DNA from: DATGKG01 sp963783145
GTDB taxonomy: Bacteria; Desulfobacterota; Binatia; Binatales; Binataceae
Direction: 5' to 3'
DNA length: 64,000 nt
NCBI GenBank assembly: GCA_963783145.1
Contig: CAWAMM010000005.1
Location: forward strand, 204,225-268,224
The position numbers and the translations under genes were made by a program. The notes under the pieces are model-generated. The model did not search any database, had not been told where the DNA came from, and saw nothing but the letters and a program-made list of their open reading frames with translations. Positions 9,718 through 18,935 of this stretch are shown here, piece by piece. Positions within the stretch are counted from its first letter, which is position 1. The number at the start of each line of letters is the position of its first letter.

Positions 9718-10884
9718 ATGGACGCAAAAGCCGGAGCAAGCGAAAAATTGCGCGTGATGCACTCTAATCTCGTTGACTTGAGCCATCGCATCCACGCCAA
9801 TCCAGAACTCGGGTTCGAGGAGCGCCTCGCGTCAACCTGGCTATGCGAGATGCTGGCTGATGCGGGCTTCAAGGTCGATGCGGGGGTCTGCGATCTGCCG
9901 ACCGCGTTCATCGCACGCGCCGGCTCTGGTCCGCTGCATGTCGCGATCTGCGCGGAGTACGATTCTCTTCCCGGCATCGGTCACGCGTGCGGGCACAATA
10001 TCATCGCCGCGACGGCCGTGGGCGCCGGCATCGCCGCAGCGAAGGTGGCCGACGACGCCGGGCTGACTGTCAGTGTCTTCGGCACTCCCGCCGAGGAGGT
10101 TGGCGACGGCGGCGGCAAGGTGCTGATGCTGGAACGCGGCGCGTTCGACGGCATCCACGCCGCGATGATGGTGCATCCGTCGCCGGTCGACACGCTGGAT
10201 CTGTCGGGTACCGCGATCTCGACTTTCGATGTCCACTACACCGGCAAGGAGGCGCATGCCGCAGCGTATCCCGAACTCGGCATCAACGCGCTCGATGCGC
10301 TGACGATCGCGCAAACCGCGATTGGGCTGCTGCGCCAGCATATGCGCCCGACCGACCGAATCCACGGCATCATCACCCACGGTGGCGATGTTCCCAATGT
10401 GGTTCCTGCGCATACCGCGGCGCGCTTTATGGTCCGCGCGAGGACCATCGACGACCTGGGCGAGATCCGCGATAAGGTTTTCAAATGCTTCGAGGCGGGC
10501 GCGCTCGCGACCGGATCGAAACTCGAAATCGTCGGCGGCACCAAGCCCTACGCCGAGTTGCATCACGATCCGAGGCTCTCCGCGCTTTATGCGCGCAATG
10601 CCGAGAGCCTCGGGCGTACATTCTTCAAACTGCCGGCGGGAACCAGCGGCGGGTTTTCGACCGATATGGGAAACGTCTCGCTCGTGATTCCTTCGATTCA
10701 TCCCACCATGGGTATCGCCTCGATGCCGGCGGTGAATCATCAGCCGGAGTTCACCGCGCATTGCATCAAGCCCGAGGCCGACAAGGCGCTGATGGACGGC
10801 GCGCTGGCGATGGCGTGGACCGGAATCGATCTCGCGAGCGATATCGCGCTGCGTGATCAGCTCATCAACCAACGGCGGCCTTAA
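9718..10884 (+). CDS. M20-family metallopeptidase / amidohydrolase
   Basis: Zinc-dependent hydrolase of the M20 peptidase/aminoacylase superfamily (about 388 residues). Metal-ligand motifs are visible: AICAEYDSLPGIGHACGHN (the D-ligand region and CGHN), the catalytic FGTPAEEVGDGGGK (PAEE), the MMVHP histidine, and the dimerisation lid from TAISTFDVHYTGKEAHAA. Such enzymes cleave N-acyl amino acids or p-aminobenzoyl-glutamate-like amides; the substrate cannot be told. ATG 9718 is chosen over 9703 because GGGGAGG lies five bases upstream. The adjacent GNAT gene is divergent. Confidence 0.93.
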   Translation: MDAKAGASEKLRVMHSNLVDLSHRIHANPELGFEERLASTWLCEMLADAGFKVDAGVCDLPTAFIARAGSGPLHVAICAEYDSLPGIGHACGHNIIAATAVGAGIAAAKVADDAGLTVSVFGTPAEEVGDGGGKVLMLERGAFDGIHAAMMVHPSPVDTLDLSGTAISTFDVHYTGKEAHAAAYPELGINALDALTIAQTAIGLLRQHMRPTDRIHGIITHGGDVPNVVPAHTAARFMVRARTIDDLGEIRDKVFKCFEAGALATGSKLEIVGGTKPYAELHHDPRLSALYARNAESLGRTFFKLPAGTSGGFSTDMGNVSLVIPSIHPTMGIASMPAVNHQPEFTAHCIKPEADKALMDGALAMAWTGIDLASDIALRDQLINQRRP

Positions 10885-10908
10885 ACGGCTTTCAGCGGAA
10901 ACCAACCT

Positions 10909-11964
10909 TCACAGCGTGGCACCTATAAAGTGGCCGACCGTGAAGGTCACGCCCGCGGCGGCAAGTCCAATCAGAAGCTGTCGGCTTCCGGAGAAAAAGA
11001 AGCTTCGCCCGGTGAAGAGTGTAACTCCGGCGCCGATCAGAAAAAGCGCTGCGGAACTTAGCAGGATGCTCGCGAGCACCGCGCTGGTTCCTGACAGAAA
11101 AAAGAACGGCACTACCGGAAACAGCGCGCCGGTCGCGAAGAGCAGAAAAGACGCCAGCGCTGCATTCCAGGCATAGCTTCTGAAGTCCGATGGTCCGGTG
11201 GCCGGGCGACTGGCTAATGCTCTGGCTTCATCCGCGCCTAGACCATGGGCTGAATAGATCTTAGCCAGTTGCAGTCGCTCCTCTTCGGAAATGTCGGCCG
11301 GTCCGCGCGCTTCAACGTCAACCCCGGTCTCGTGACTCTCCCGGGTCGTGCTGACCGACAGCCATTCGCCCATCGCCATCGCGCAGGCGCCTGCTACCAG
11401 GCCCGATAGTCCCGTAATCAGAATTGCGTGCGAGGTCAGTTGTGCACCCGCTACTCCCATAACCAGGCTCAGGTTCGAAGCCAGCCCATCGTTGGCGCCG
11501 AGCACCGCCGCGCGCAGCGCGTTAGCCAGTGGACCGATGGACATATCCGGCATGGAGGCCGCGACCGCTCGAATAATACGCGCGTGGGATCTCTCGGCGG
11601 CGTTAAATCCGCCCGCGACCGCCTCCGACTGCGCATCGTAATGGCCAACGTCGGCATGCTCGAGCGTGCTAACGACTGGAAGCACAAAATCAGGACTGCT
11701 GCGGCGCGCGAGCCAGATCAGGATTCTGGTGCGCCATCCGGTAGTGAACTTCGGGATCCGATGCCCAAGCTCCCCGAGTCGCCGGCTCCAGAATTCCTGA
11801 TGGGCCTGCTCAATCGCGGCAAGGCGCTTATAGACCTCGGCGATTTCGGGTTTGCGCTCCTCAACCGACAAAGCTCGATATAGTGCGACGCTATCAGTCT
11901 CCCGCTGAATATTTTCCCGATATTGCCTGATGGTGGCCTTGGGATCTCTCGAATCAGTCGGCAT
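10909..11964 (-). CDS. Ferritin-like/VIT1 fusion iron transporter (MbfA-like)
   Basis: 351 residues with two parts. The N-terminal ~145 residues form a rubrerythrin-like four-helix domain with iron-ligand candidates in RQYRENIQRETDSVALY and AIEQAHQEFW. The C-terminal part is the VIT1/CCC1 membrane domain, with ALRAAVLGANDGLASNLSL, GLVAGACAMAMGEWLSVST and several hydrophobic helices to the end. The same arrangement is known as membrane-bound ferritin A (MbfA) in rhizobia, which exports iron and protects against peroxide stress. Iron versus manganese specificity is not visible. It converges with the M20 gene. Confidence 0.9.
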   Translation of the reverse strand: MPTDSRDPKATIRQYRENIQRETDSVALYRALSVEERKPEIAEVYKRLAAIEQAHQEFWSRRLGELGHRIPKFTTGWRTRILIWLARRSSPDFVLPVVSTLEHADVGHYDAQSEAVAGGFNAAERSHARIIRAVAASMPDMSIGPLANALRAAVLGANDGLASNLSLVMGVAGAQLTSHAILITGLSGLVAGACAMAMGEWLSVSTTRESHETGVDVEARGPADISEEERLQLAKIYSAHGLGADEARALASRPATGPSDFRSYAWNAALASFLLFATGALFPVVPFFFLSGTSAVLASILLSSAALFLIGAGVTLFTGRSFFFSGSRQLLIGLAAAGVTFTVGHFIGATL

Positions 11965-12384
11965 CGGATCGGCGGCCTCAACGCGAGAGGGAAAGTATAC
12001 GAGGATGGTTCACTCTCACGCGAACCGGCCGAGTTGTTCGGAAGATCGCGCGGCAATCGCGCATCTGCCGGGCTGAACTGCGTGCGTGTATCCGAACGTG
12101 ACATCCAGTCGGCTTTGAGGAGGCGAAGGTGAGGAGATCCACGTCTTGAGAGCGGGCTCTTTACCTTCGCGCCAGGTGCAGCCGCGCAGCGCGGAGTGGC
12201 GAATACCATGCCGCAACGGATAAAGCATGAGCATGACAAGAGTATCCCGCAACTTACGAAACCTGTGGCATAGCCAGGACAGAAGAACATTCATGGTCAG
12301 CTCGGCGGGAAGATATTCAGCGACTTCTGGGCTCGCAATCATTTTCAGTCGTCGCTGTATTGAAGGAATTTAGGGAGTTGGTAG
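11965..12384. other. Intergenic region upstream of the P-type ATPase
   Basis: 420 bases between the divergent iron-transporter and ATPase genes. No ORF with recognisable coding signal was seen. It contains one copy of a 28-bp direct repeat (12087-12114) and should hold the promoters of both genes. Confidence 0.6.
12087..12114 (+). repeat. 28-bp direct repeat, copy 1
   Basis: TGTATCCGAACGTGACATC followed by a nine-base tail. The same 28 bases recur at 15283-15310 in the same orientation with two mismatches. The two copies bracket the P-type ATPase gene. Confidence 0.8.
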
Positions 12385-15192
12385 ATGGCCACCGAGAAAA
12401 GTTCCGGTGAAGATCCAAAGAAAAGCTTAGACGATTCGAATGACCCCGCGCCGTCCAAGGCAGACGCGACTCAGGCCAAGGAGTCGAAGCCAAGCGAGGA
12501 TGAGACTCGCAAGCGCGCCTATGGGATTTTTCAGGCTCGCCATGGCGAACCAGGGAGTGCGTTCGAGGACCGGCAAAAGGCTGAGGACTCAGCCCCCACA
12601 GTTGCACCCAAAGCACAGGCCCCCAAGGGGGAGGCGTCCCAGCCACATGAGGCCGGGGCTGATGGGACCACAGCAGATGCGGCCAAAGGTGTGCAGACAC
12701 CAGCTGATACCGGCACCATCCAGGAGGCGCTCACCAAGTTCCATTCGAGTATCGAGCATGGACTGACCCGGGAAGAAGCGGCGAGCCGGCTCAAGAAGGA
12801 TGGCCCCAATGCCATCGAAGAACAGCGCATCAGCCCGCTTAAGCGGTTCCTAACCTTCCTCTGGGGACCTATCCCGTGGATGATCGAAATCGCCGCGGTC
12901 CTCTCCGCAGCGGTTCGGCATTGGGAAGACTTTGTAATCATCTTTTTCATGCTGGCGCTGAACGCGGTGGTCGGTTTCTGGGAGGAATTCAAGGCAGACA
13001 ACGAGATCGAGGCGCTCAAAAAGAATCTCGCACTGCATTCACGCGTGCTACGCGACGATAAATGGAGTGAGGTCGAGGCCAAGACCCTGGTGAGCGGGGA
13101 CATTGTCATGGTCACACTCGGCAATGTCATTCCAGCCGACCTAAAGCTCGTCGATGGCGACTATCTCAGCATCGATCAATCGGCGCTGACCGGTGAATCG
13201 CTGCCCGTCGACAAGAAGAAAAACGACCACGCGTATTCGGGATCGATCGTGCGAATGGGCCAGATGAATGGGCTCGTCGTGGCCACCGGAATGAACACGC
13301 TCTTCGGCCGCACCGCACGGCTGGTCGAGAGCGTTCAGACCGTTTCCCACTTTCAGAAGGCGGTGCTCAAGATCGGCAATTTCCTCATTCTTATTACGCT
13401 GGGACTGGTCGCATTGATTCTGACGGTCGCGCTATTTCGCGGCGACCCGCTGGTCGAAACTCTGCTGTTCGCGCTGATTCTTACTGTGGCCGCAATCCCG
13501 GTCGCCTTGCCGGCCGTCATGTCCGTCACGATGGCCGTCGGTGCAACCGTGCTTGCCAGGATGAAGGCCATTGTCTCCCGTCTCGTTGCGATCGAAGAGA
13601 TGGCAGGCATGGACATTCTCTGTTCCGACAAGACCGGCACGCTCACTAAGAACGAACTTAAGCTGGGCAGCCCTGTCCTCTTCAAGGCGAGCAACGAACA
13701 GGACCTGATCCTGGGCGGGGCGTTGGCATCGCGCAGGGAGGGCGGAGACGGCATTGACGAGGCCGTCCTCAATGGTCTCAGCGACCAATCAGCGTTAAAG
13801 AGCTATCAAATCGCTCATTTCACCCCATTCGATCCGGTCAGCAAGCGAACCGAGGCCGAGGTCAAACACGACAACGCGACCTTCAAAGTCTCGAAGGGCG
13901 CCCCACAGGTGATTCTGGACCTGGTTCACCCGGATGCGGACGCGCGCACACAAGCTGAAAAGCAGGTTAACGAGCTGGCCGCCAAAGGCTATCGCACGCT
14001 CGGCGTTGCTCGCACCGATGCGCAGGGTAAATGGGAATTTCTGGGTCTACTGTCCTTGTCCGATCCGCCCCGCGACGATTCAGCTTCGACCATCGCGACC
14101 GCGCGAATGATGGGACTGCAGGTGCGCATGGTAACCGGCGACAACCTTGCAATCGCCCGCGAGGTGTCGCGCGAACTCAAGCTGGGACCGAACATCACCT
14201 TGGCCGGCGATCTTTTTCCGGACGGCAAGGCTGACGACACCGACAAGATCGACGCGGCCGATGGCTACGCGGAGGTTTTTCCAGAGCACAAGTTCAAAAT
14301 CGTCAAGGCCCTTCAGGCTGGCGGACACATCGTCGGGATGACGGGTGACGGCGTCAACGACGCTCCTGCGCTCAAGCAGGCCGATTGCGGAATCGCGGTG
14401 AGCGGCGCGACCGACGCTGCTCGTGCCGCTGCCGATCTAGTGCTCACGGCGACCGGCCTCTCGGTAATCACCGCGGCCATTGCAGAAGCGCGCAAAATCT
14501 TCGAGCGCATGAACAGCTACGCCATCTATCGAATTTCCGAAACCATCCGCGTACTGCTCTTCATGACGCTCGCGATCGTGGTGTTCAACTTCTACCCGGT
14601 GACCGCGGTCATGATTGTTCTCATCGCGGTCCTCAATGACTTCCCGATCATGATGATCGCATACGATAACACCATCGTGGCGCCACGCCCGGTGCGCTGG
14701 GATATGGAACGCGTGCTCACCGTAAGCTCGGCTCTCGGCGTGACGGGAGTTATCTCTGCGTTCGCCCTTTTCTGGATCGCAGAGAAATACCTTCACCTGC
14801 CCCGCCCCATCGTTCAAAGTCTCATATTTCTCAAGCTGCTGGTCGCCGGTCACCTCACTATCTACATTACGCGAAGCGCCGGAACATTCTGGCGCCGCCC
14901 GTGGCCCAATTGGCGCCTGGTCGTTGCCACGGAAACAACCCAGGTAATTGGAACCCTCGCCGCAGTTTACGGATGGGGCATGACGCCACTGGGATGGAAG
15001 TATGGATTGGCGGTGTGGGTCTACGCGCTCGGATGGTTTTTCATCAACGACATGGTGAAAGTCGAAGTTCACCGCCTGTTACATCTGGGGACCGCACGCC
15101 ATCAGCGCCACCTTGCGAGAGCCAACGCCACTCTTCATCCGGCGCCTGTCGTCGCCAAAGGAGCGACTCCACCCGCTAAAGAGGCAGCCTAG
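12385..15192 (+). CDS. P-type ATPase, plasma-membrane H+-ATPase type (P3A)
   Basis: Cation pump of 935 residues. Visible motifs in order: actuator TGES at residues 269-272 in SALTGESLPVDKK, membrane segment with the AAIPVALPAVM proline kink, phosphorylation site SDKTGTLTKNEL with Asp415, nucleotide-binding MVTGDNLAIAR, and hinge TGDGVNDAPALKQAD (residues 653 onward). The PVALP helix and the VSGATDAARAAADLVLT stretch fit proton-exporting P3A pumps rather than calcium or heavy-metal pumps. The first ~115 residues are a Lys/Glu/Ala/Pro-rich disordered extension. ATG 12385 is preceded by GGGAG. It is flanked by 28-bp direct repeats and followed by a CBS-domain gene. Confidence 0.92.
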   Translation: MATEKSSGEDPKKSLDDSNDPAPSKADATQAKESKPSEDETRKRAYGIFQARHGEPGSAFEDRQKAEDSAPTVAPKAQAPKGEASQPHEAGADGTTADAAKGVQTPADTGTIQEALTKFHSSIEHGLTREEAASRLKKDGPNAIEEQRISPLKRFLTFLWGPIPWMIEIAAVLSAAVRHWEDFVIIFFMLALNAVVGFWEEFKADNEIEALKKNLALHSRVLRDDKWSEVEAKTLVSGDIVMVTLGNVIPADLKLVDGDYLSIDQSALTGESLPVDKKKNDHAYSGSIVRMGQMNGLVVATGMNTLFGRTARLVESVQTVSHFQKAVLKIGNFLILITLGLVALILTVALFRGDPLVETLLFALILTVAAIPVALPAVMSVTMAVGATVLARMKAIVSRLVAIEEMAGMDILCSDKTGTLTKNELKLGSPVLFKASNEQDLILGGALASRREGGDGIDEAVLNGLSDQSALKSYQIAHFTPFDPVSKRTEAEVKHDNATFKVSKGAPQVILDLVHPDADARTQAEKQVNELAAKGYRTLGVARTDAQGKWEFLGLLSLSDPPRDDSASTIATARMMGLQVRMVTGDNLAIAREVSRELKLGPNITLAGDLFPDGKADDTDKIDAADGYAEVFPEHKFKIVKALQAGGHIVGMTGDGVNDAPALKQADCGIAVSGATDAARAAADLVLTATGLSVITAAIAEARKIFERMNSYAIYRISETIRVLLFMTLAIVVFNFYPVTAVMIVLIAVLNDFPIMMIAYDNTIVAPRPVRWDMERVLTVSSALGVTGVISAFALFWIAEKYLHLPRPIVQSLIFLKLLVAGHLTIYITRSAGTFWRRPWPNWRLVVATETTQVIGTLAAVYGWGMTPLGWKYGLAVWVYALGWFFINDMVKVEVHRLLHLGTARHQRHLARANATLHPAPVVAKGATPPAKEAA

Positions 15193-15282
15193 GCGACGAA
15201 GTTCAATTTGCAAAGGAATGATTCCGGTATCGTGAAACGCCCATTTTAAAGACTGAAGCCCAGGTCGCCGAAGTCCGGGGGC

Positions 15283-15310
15283 TGTATCCGAACGTGACAT
15301 CGAATCGGCT
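15283..15310 (+). repeat. 28-bp direct repeat, copy 2
   Basis: Second copy of the repeat that begins TGTATCCGAACGTGACATC, lying 91 bases after the ATPase stop codon, same orientation as copy 1 at 12087-12114. Confidence 0.8.
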
Positions 15311-15459
15311 CCGCTGTCGCGAATCAGCCGGAGCGCGCATGCTAACCGGCTTGGTAGCTGAGCGAAACGCGCTACTTGCACATCAATTGCGCTTCAGCCA
15401 ACCCAGAGAAGTGGCAGTTGATTTGCACTGTAGCCGCTCATCGAAGTGAGGTGACGACG

Positions 15460-15852
15460 ATGCAAATGCTCCACGTGATGACCAAGCATCCCGAGACTAT
15501 CGCGCCCGGCGACATGCTGCTCAAGGCCAAGGAAATGATGGATATCGGGGGATTCCGGCGCCTGACCGTAGTCAACGAGGGCCGCGTGGTCGGAATAATC
15601 ACCGAGCGCGACCTTCGCGAACACAGCGGTTATCTCAAATCGACCAAGGTGGATGTGGTGATGAAGACTCCGGTGCTGACGGTCGATTCGCATACCTCGG
15701 TCGAGGATGCTGCGCGGATGATGCTCGGGAAAAAAATCGGCGGCATGCCGGTGGTCGACGCTGACAAGCTGGTGGGCATTGTCACCACCAGCGATATGCT
15801 GAGGGCGCTTCTAAGCGTCATCGATACCGCGCAAAAAGCGTTGACCCATTAG
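15460..15852 (+). CDS. Two-CBS-domain protein
   Basis: 130-residue protein built of two CBS motifs: the first from MQMLHVMTKHPETIAPGD to GIITERDLREH, the second from VVMKTPVLTVDSHTSVED to VGIVTTSDMLRALLS. Paired CBS domains bind adenine nucleotides and act as energy or ionic-strength sensors. ATG 15460 is chosen because GAGGTGA lies five bases upstream, although the frame is open to 15376. It lies 267 bases after the ATPase gene on the same strand; a regulatory link to that pump is possible but not shown. Confidence 0.88.
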   Translation: MQMLHVMTKHPETIAPGDMLLKAKEMMDIGGFRRLTVVNEGRVVGIITERDLREHSGYLKSTKVDVVMKTPVLTVDSHTSVEDAARMMLGKKIGGMPVVDADKLVGIVTTSDMLRALLSVIDTAQKALTH

Positions 15853-15882
15853 CGGAGAGAGCCGCGACGCTGAAAAATGGAA

Positions 15883-15909
15883 GCGGCGGATGAATCATTC
15901 ATCCGCCGC
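15883..15909. terminator. Bidirectional hairpin between CBS gene and mlaA
   Basis: A perfect 13-bp palindrome with a one-base centre (15883-15909) lies between the convergent CBS and mlaA genes. Read on the minus strand it is followed by CCATTTTT, so it best fits termination of mlaA. On the plus strand the T-run is poor. Confidence 0.8.
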
Positions 15910-15934
15910 CGATGCAATTTATAAACGAGACGGC

Positions 15935-16753
15935 TTATTCGCCGGTCTTCAATTCCTTCACACGATTGTCACGCGTCTGCAAGTAGGCATCCTGCACCGC
16001 CCCATACAAATCGACCGCGTACCGATCGGCCTGTTCGAATTGATCGAGATGAAGCGAGCGATAGTTCACCGCCTCGATGGCGCGCTGGCCGACGCTGACC
16101 GTTACCGATACCCACCACGGCACGAAATAGCTGATCGGGTCCATGAAGCCGTCACCGATTATTCCCACCGTATCGCCAATCGTCGAGGGGCCGAAGAACG
16201 GCAGCATGAGGTAGGGGCCGGTCGGCAGGCCATAGTAACGAATCGTAAGTCCCAAGTCGTCGGGCTGTTCCTTGAGCCCGAACCAGTGATCCGCTGGATC
16301 GAACAATCCAACCAGTCCCACCGTGGTATTGATGCCAAAGCGAGCGATTTCAGTACCGGCCTGCGGGAAGCGAAGCTGAAACGCGTTGTTGGCGAAGCGT
16401 GGGATGAAGCGGACGTTATCCAGCGCACGACCTATCGCTTCGCGACCCCCCTGCGGGATCACCTTGGAATAGCCGCTCGCCACCGGATGGAGCACATAGT
16501 CGTCCAGCTTCAAGTTGAAAGTGAACATCGCGCTGTTGAACGGCTCCAGCGGGTCAGCTTCTTCAGCCTGAAGGCCCGCATTGCCGGAATCCGGATTATT
16601 CTGGGCCAGGGGGTCGACGGCGGGGCCTTTCGACGGAGCATCGGCAGCCCATGCGGAAAAGGACGTAGCGCCAAGAAGAGAGAAAATGGCGAGTATCGTG
16701 ACGAGAATCGAAACTCGATAGTCGAGGGTGAACGGTGTTTTTCGAATCAGCAT
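15935..16753 (-). CDS. mlaA: MlaA/VacJ-family outer-membrane phospholipid protein
   Basis: Outer-membrane component that removes mislocalised phospholipids from the outer leaflet and passes them to MlaC. 272 residues with a signal peptide, then the VacJ core: DPLEPFNSAMFTFNLKLDDY, GREAIGRALDNVRFIPRFANNAF, GLFDPADHWFGL and LPTGPYLMLPFFGPSTIGDT. No cysteine is present near the signal cleavage region (FSAWAADAP), so unlike typical VacJ it does not look like a lipoprotein. It lies directly downstream of mlaE-F-D-C on the same strand and is probably in the same transcript (96-base gap). Confidence 0.92.
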   Translation of the reverse strand: MLIRKTPFTLDYRVSILVTILAIFSLLGATSFSAWAADAPSKGPAVDPLAQNNPDSGNAGLQAEEADPLEPFNSAMFTFNLKLDDYVLHPVASGYSKVIPQGGREAIGRALDNVRFIPRFANNAFQLRFPQAGTEIARFGINTTVGLVGLFDPADHWFGLKEQPDDLGLTIRYYGLPTGPYLMLPFFGPSTIGDTVGIIGDGFMDPISYFVPWWVSVTVSVGQRAIEAVNYRSLHLDQFEQADRYAVDLYGAVQDAYLQTRDNRVKELKTGE

Positions 16754-16849
16754 GTATCCTTCACGCGACCCAAGCGGCGCGGCCCAAGGCTAGCATAGAG
16801 TCGCTTTCTAGCGGAAATACCCCGTCTGCGAATTCGTGCGCCATCCGCA

Positions 16850-17515
16850 TCAGGTACCGTGGGCGGTTCCGAGGGAATCCTCGAGGCCCTGTTGTTTGGC
16901 CTTGAGGTCGCTCATCAGCGCATCGAAGCCCTTGTTGTTGATCACGCGATTAAACTGGTTGCGATAATTCGCGGCAATCGAAATGTTGTCAATCGTTATG
17001 TCGTAAATCAGCGTCTTCCCACTGTCGTTGCGCAGCGCATAGTTGACCTGAATCGGGGTCTGGCCGCCGGGTTGCTCGATGGTGGTCTTGACCTCGGTGC
17101 GTCCATTACCCAGATCGTTTTGCCCGAGGAAGTTCACTTTTACTTCGCCACCGGAATAGTCCGCGATCCGGCTGATATACGAGTCACGCAGGAACGCGGT
17201 GAAGACCTGGGTGAAATCCTGTTGCTGCTGGGTATTGATGTCTTTCCAATGAAAACCCAGCGCGGACCGCGCCATCGAGGTAAAATCAAACGCCTTGTCA
17301 CTCACCAGGTCACGCAATTTCTGTTGTCGATCTTTGAGCGGCATCGATTTGTCGCCGAGGATCTGCAGGGCGGGATTGATCAGCGACTTGACCACATCGG
17401 TCGGATTTTGATCGGCGCGCGCAGAGGTCACGGCGCCGATCATTGCAACTGCGGCGAAAATCGCCACCAGCATCGGGTTGACGAGGGAACGGGTGGTACG
17501 AGGTTGGTAGTTCAT
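16850..17515 (-). CDS. mlaC: MlaC/Ttg2D periplasmic phospholipid-binding protein
   Basis: Periplasmic shuttle that carries phospholipid between the MlaA complex and the inner-membrane MlaFED transporter. A signal peptide (MLVAIFAAVAMIGAVTSARA) is followed by the Tol-Tol-Ttg2 domain with NPALQILGDKSMPLKDRQQK, FTSMARSALGFHWK, and a beta-rich end with YDITIDNISIAANYRNQFN. ATG 17515 lies just after the mlaD stop (four-base gap), which marks the true start; the open frame further upstream overlaps mlaD. Length of 221 residues fits the family. Confidence 0.93.
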   Translation of the reverse strand: MNYQPRTTRSLVNPMLVAIFAAVAMIGAVTSARADQNPTDVVKSLINPALQILGDKSMPLKDRQQKLRDLVSDKAFDFTSMARSALGFHWKDINTQQQQDFTQVFTAFLRDSYISRIADYSGGEVKVNFLGQNDLGNGRTEVKTTIEQPGGQTPIQVNYALRNDSGKTLIYDITIDNISIAANYRNQFNRVINNKGFDALMSDLKAKQQGLEDSLGTAHGT

Positions 17516-17519
17516 GAGG

Positions 17520-18092
17520 TTACTTATTTCCCTTATCGTTGGATTTGTTTTGCCCCTTTGGGTCGCTCGCGCCAGGAGGCGGAGCGATGGAGTCGCCGGA
17601 TTTCTGCTCGCTCGGGGTCGACGCCGCCGATGGACTGCCCTTACTAGCGCCAGCCCCATTCACGAGGTTACCGATCACGTCTTCCAGTACGAAGGACGAT
17701 TCGGTGTGGGTAATGGTTCCGCCGTCCTTTAGAGGATCGCCACCGCCGATAGAGATGGAGACATACTTGTCTCCAATGATGCCGCTGGTCTTGATCGATG
17801 CGATCGCGTCGTCATCGATTAGGATACCGTTATGGATCTGGAAGGTCACCTGAGCTCGCTCATTCTTCTGCGACAAGCTTATCGCCGCGACTTTGCCGAC
17901 TTTTACCCCAGCGATCTGGATGGCATCGTTGACCTTGAGGCCTGAGACATTGTCGAACATCGCATAGAGCATGTAGTGCGGTGCGGCCACCAGCGGAATT
18001 CTCCCCAGCGTGAAGGCCAGCACCGATAGCGCGGCAATTCCGATCAAGCCGAAGATGCCGACAATGAATTGAGTAGTGCGACTTGCGTACAT
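17520..18092 (-). CDS. mlaD: MlaD, MCE-domain substrate-binding subunit
   Basis: Inner-membrane-anchored periplasmic MCE protein that forms a hexameric ring on the MlaFE transporter. One N-terminal transmembrane helix (FIVGIFGLIGIAALSVLAF) is followed by the MCE domain, with MLYAMFDNVSGLKVNDAIQ, AGVKVGKVAAISL and SGIIGDKYVSISIGGG. A Ser/Pro/Gly/Lys-rich disordered tail of about 50 residues follows. Gap to mlaF is nine bases. Confidence 0.94.
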   Translation of the reverse strand: MYASRTTQFIVGIFGLIGIAALSVLAFTLGRIPLVAAPHYMLYAMFDNVSGLKVNDAIQIAGVKVGKVAAISLSQKNERAQVTFQIHNGILIDDDAIASIKTSGIIGDKYVSISIGGGDPLKDGGTITHTESSFVLEDVIGNLVNGAGASKGSPSAASTPSEQKSGDSIAPPPGASDPKGQNKSNDKGNK

Positions 18093-18101
18093 CAGCTTCT
18101 C

Positions 18102-18920
18102 TCAGTTGGCGTCAAGTTCCGCACCATCGCCGGCGGCTTTGCCCGCGAGGAATCGGTCAAAAGTTTCGTCATGCGCGGAGGTTACCTCCTGGGGCGAGCC
18201 ATAAAGTTTCATTTTACCTTGATGAATGAAGCCCACACGATCGCAAATTTCGAAAACCGCGGGCACATCGTGACTAACCATTACGACGGTCAGTCCGTAT
18301 TTTTGCTGGGTCTCGCGTATCAGCCGATGAATCGCGCCGGTCCGCGAAGGATCCAGGCCCGTGGTCGGCTCGTCGAGCATCAGAATATTGGGACGATGAA
18401 TCAGTGCACGCGCGAGAGCCGCACGCTTCTGCATTCCGCCGGAAAGTTCGGAGGGAAACTTATCTTCCACATTTTCGAGGCCCACCGACTTCAGCGTCTC
18501 CTGCACGCGCACAGCAATTTCGTCTTCGCTCAGGTGGGTCTTCTCGACCAGCGGAAACGCGACATTATCGAAAATGCTCATCGAGTCGAACAGCGCGCCC
18601 GCCTGGAACAACATGCCCAATTTTTCCCGCACCTGATCGAGCGCGCTTCGCCGTAGCCGGGTCACTTCGGTGCCATCGATAGTGATGGTGCCGGAGTCCG
18701 GGCGCATCAGCAGGTTCAGATGTTTCAGCAGCACTGTCTTGCCGCCACCCGACGGACCAACGATGCAGGTGATGAGTCCGCCGGGAACGTCCAGGTTGAC
18801 TCCGTCGAGAACCACCTGAGGGCCGAAGCGTTTTCTCAAATCGTGAACGTCGATCGCATGCTCGGCGGTCGCCGTGCGATTGCCGGCGGAAGATGCGCCG
18901 TTCTTTTCGGTCGTTTCCAT
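18102..18920 (-). CDS. mlaF: MlaF, ABC transporter ATP-binding subunit
   Basis: Cytoplasmic ATPase that powers phospholipid transport. Walker A is CIVGPSGGGKTVLLKHL, the signature is LSGGMQKRAALARAL, and Walker B is ILMLDEPTTGLDPS, followed by the switch His in VVMVSHDV. The MlaF subgroup is supported by the QKRAALARAL form and by its position between mlaE and mlaD. An unconserved ~20-residue Ala/Thr-rich N-terminal extension precedes the domain. No MlaB (STAS) gene lies in the cluster. Confidence 0.95.
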   Translation of the reverse strand: METTEKNGASSAGNRTATAEHAIDVHDLRKRFGPQVVLDGVNLDVPGGLITCIVGPSGGGKTVLLKHLNLLMRPDSGTITIDGTEVTRLRRSALDQVREKLGMLFQAGALFDSMSIFDNVAFPLVEKTHLSEDEIAVRVQETLKSVGLENVEDKFPSELSGGMQKRAALARALIHRPNILMLDEPTTGLDPSRTGAIHRLIRETQQKYGLTVVMVSHDVPAVFEICDRVGFIHQGKMKLYGSPQEVTSAHDETFDRFLAGKAAGDGAELDAN

Positions 18921-18935
18921 CAGAACGCAAATATC

